DNA from: Syntrophales bacterium
Lineage (GTDB): Bacteria > Desulfobacterota > Syntrophia > Syntrophales > UBA5619
Assembly (NCBI GenBank): GCA_023229765.1
Contig: JALNYO010000007.1
Coordinates: 71,140 to 135,139, forward strand
Length of the DNA stretch: 64,000 nt
Direction: 5' to 3'
A program made the position numbers and the translations under genes. A model generated the notes under the pieces. It ran no database searches, was not told the DNA's origin, and was given only the letters and a program-made list of their open reading frames with translations. This document shows positions 63,869 through 64,000 of this stretch, piece after piece; position 1 is the stretch's first letter, and each line of letters begins with the position of its first letter.

Positions 63869-63962
63869 AACCCAACCTATAAGGATTGAGTCGACCCGCG
63901 AGGCAGTTAAATTGATGGCACGGACGTAATTGCGGGTCGAACTCAATCCATTGTTCAACAAG
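63869..63962 (+). repeat. Long inverted repeat after the membrane protein, attC-like
   Basis: GGATTGAGTCGACCCGC (63883-63899) and GCGGGTCGAACTCAATCC (63932-63949) pair along their whole length with one extra A. ACCCAAC, which fits the RYYYAAC core box, precedes the left arm. GTTCAAC follows the right arm, but it is a poor match to the GTTRRRY box. It is either a divergent attC site or a plain transcription terminator. Confidence 0.4.
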
Positions 63963-64000
63963 CCCGATCATATTATATAGGGTAATGATTAGATTGCGCA

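Overview
The window looks like a chromosomal segment of an anaerobic, syntrophic-type Desulfobacterota bacterium (Syntrophales-like). This is an inference from gene content: three enzymes of the anaerobic benzoyl-CoA pathway after ring reduction (BamR, BamA and BamQ types), a four-subunit 2-oxoacid:ferredoxin oxidoreductase beside a NuoEFG-like module, an ADP-forming acyl-CoA synthetase, tungsten aldehyde:ferredoxin oxidoreductase (AOR) partner subunits, many ferredoxins, and an LptE lipoprotein that implies an outer membrane. No rRNA gene is present to fix the taxon.

Layout. 1-8.7 kb (+): a catabolic cluster. It has the tail of a probable TctC binding protein, a fused TctA-TctB permease, a dihydroxyphthalate-decarboxylase/NMT1-like protein, a class II aldolase, and two pairs of dicluster ferredoxin plus FAD flavoprotein (AprB/AprA-like). 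8.9-11.2 kb: an M29/NicX-like metalloprotein gene diverges from a FadR-type GntR regulator. 11.2-12.2 kb: thiE behind a TPP riboswitch and attenuator. 12.2-18.4 kb (-): NuoG-, NuoF- and NuoE-like genes downstream of porCDAB, a plausible ferredoxin-to-NAD route. 18.5-21.6 kb (-): recR, ybaB, dnaX, SRP RNA and tRNA-Ser(GGA). 22-23.7 kb (+): an ArsB/NhaD-type transporter and rpsT. 23.7-36 kb (-): a long housekeeping block of lptE, leuS, nusB, ribH, ribBA, ribE, nrdR, a dCMP deaminase, glyA, rpiB, fabF, acpP, fabD, rpmF and yceD. 36-39.9 kb (+): a LarA-like gene with a NodIJ-like ABC exporter, then a UspA protein. 39.9-47.6 kb: aminotransferase, RNase D, TruA, an NlpC/P60 protein, a DsrE-like protein, a 36-residue basic protein, a SpoU methyltransferase and a fused MsrAB lipoprotein. 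47.7-51.7 kb (-): bamR, bamA, bamQ and an SDR. 52-54.6 kb (-): a hybrid histidine kinase followed upstream by a receiver-domain remnant. 54.7-59.4 kb: AorC- and AorA-like subunits without a tungsten subunit, a divergent ADP-forming acyl-CoA synthetase, and a MoaD gene next to what looks like the last codons of an AOR gene. 59.4-64 kb: an accessory region with the 5' end of a tyrosine recombinase gene, an attI-like junction, a hicBA cassette, an attC-like site, higBA, a GNAT remnant, an orphan ParB and a membrane protein.

Two patterns stand out. First, a 21-bp unit recurs in several places. Its length is a multiple of three, and it encodes the NrdR C-terminal tail (KATLNVHKAQLGVHK), supplies the stop codon of porB, probably encodes residues 2-8 of the AorC-like protein, and forms the arms of a 206-bp palindrome at 4.6-4.8 kb. 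Second, the 59.4-60.4 kb stretch reads as an eroded integron joined to an eroded AOR/MoaD locus. The first cassette start (GTTATCT) is exactly complementary to the AGATAAC end of the attC-like site after hicA, as the integron cassette model predicts.
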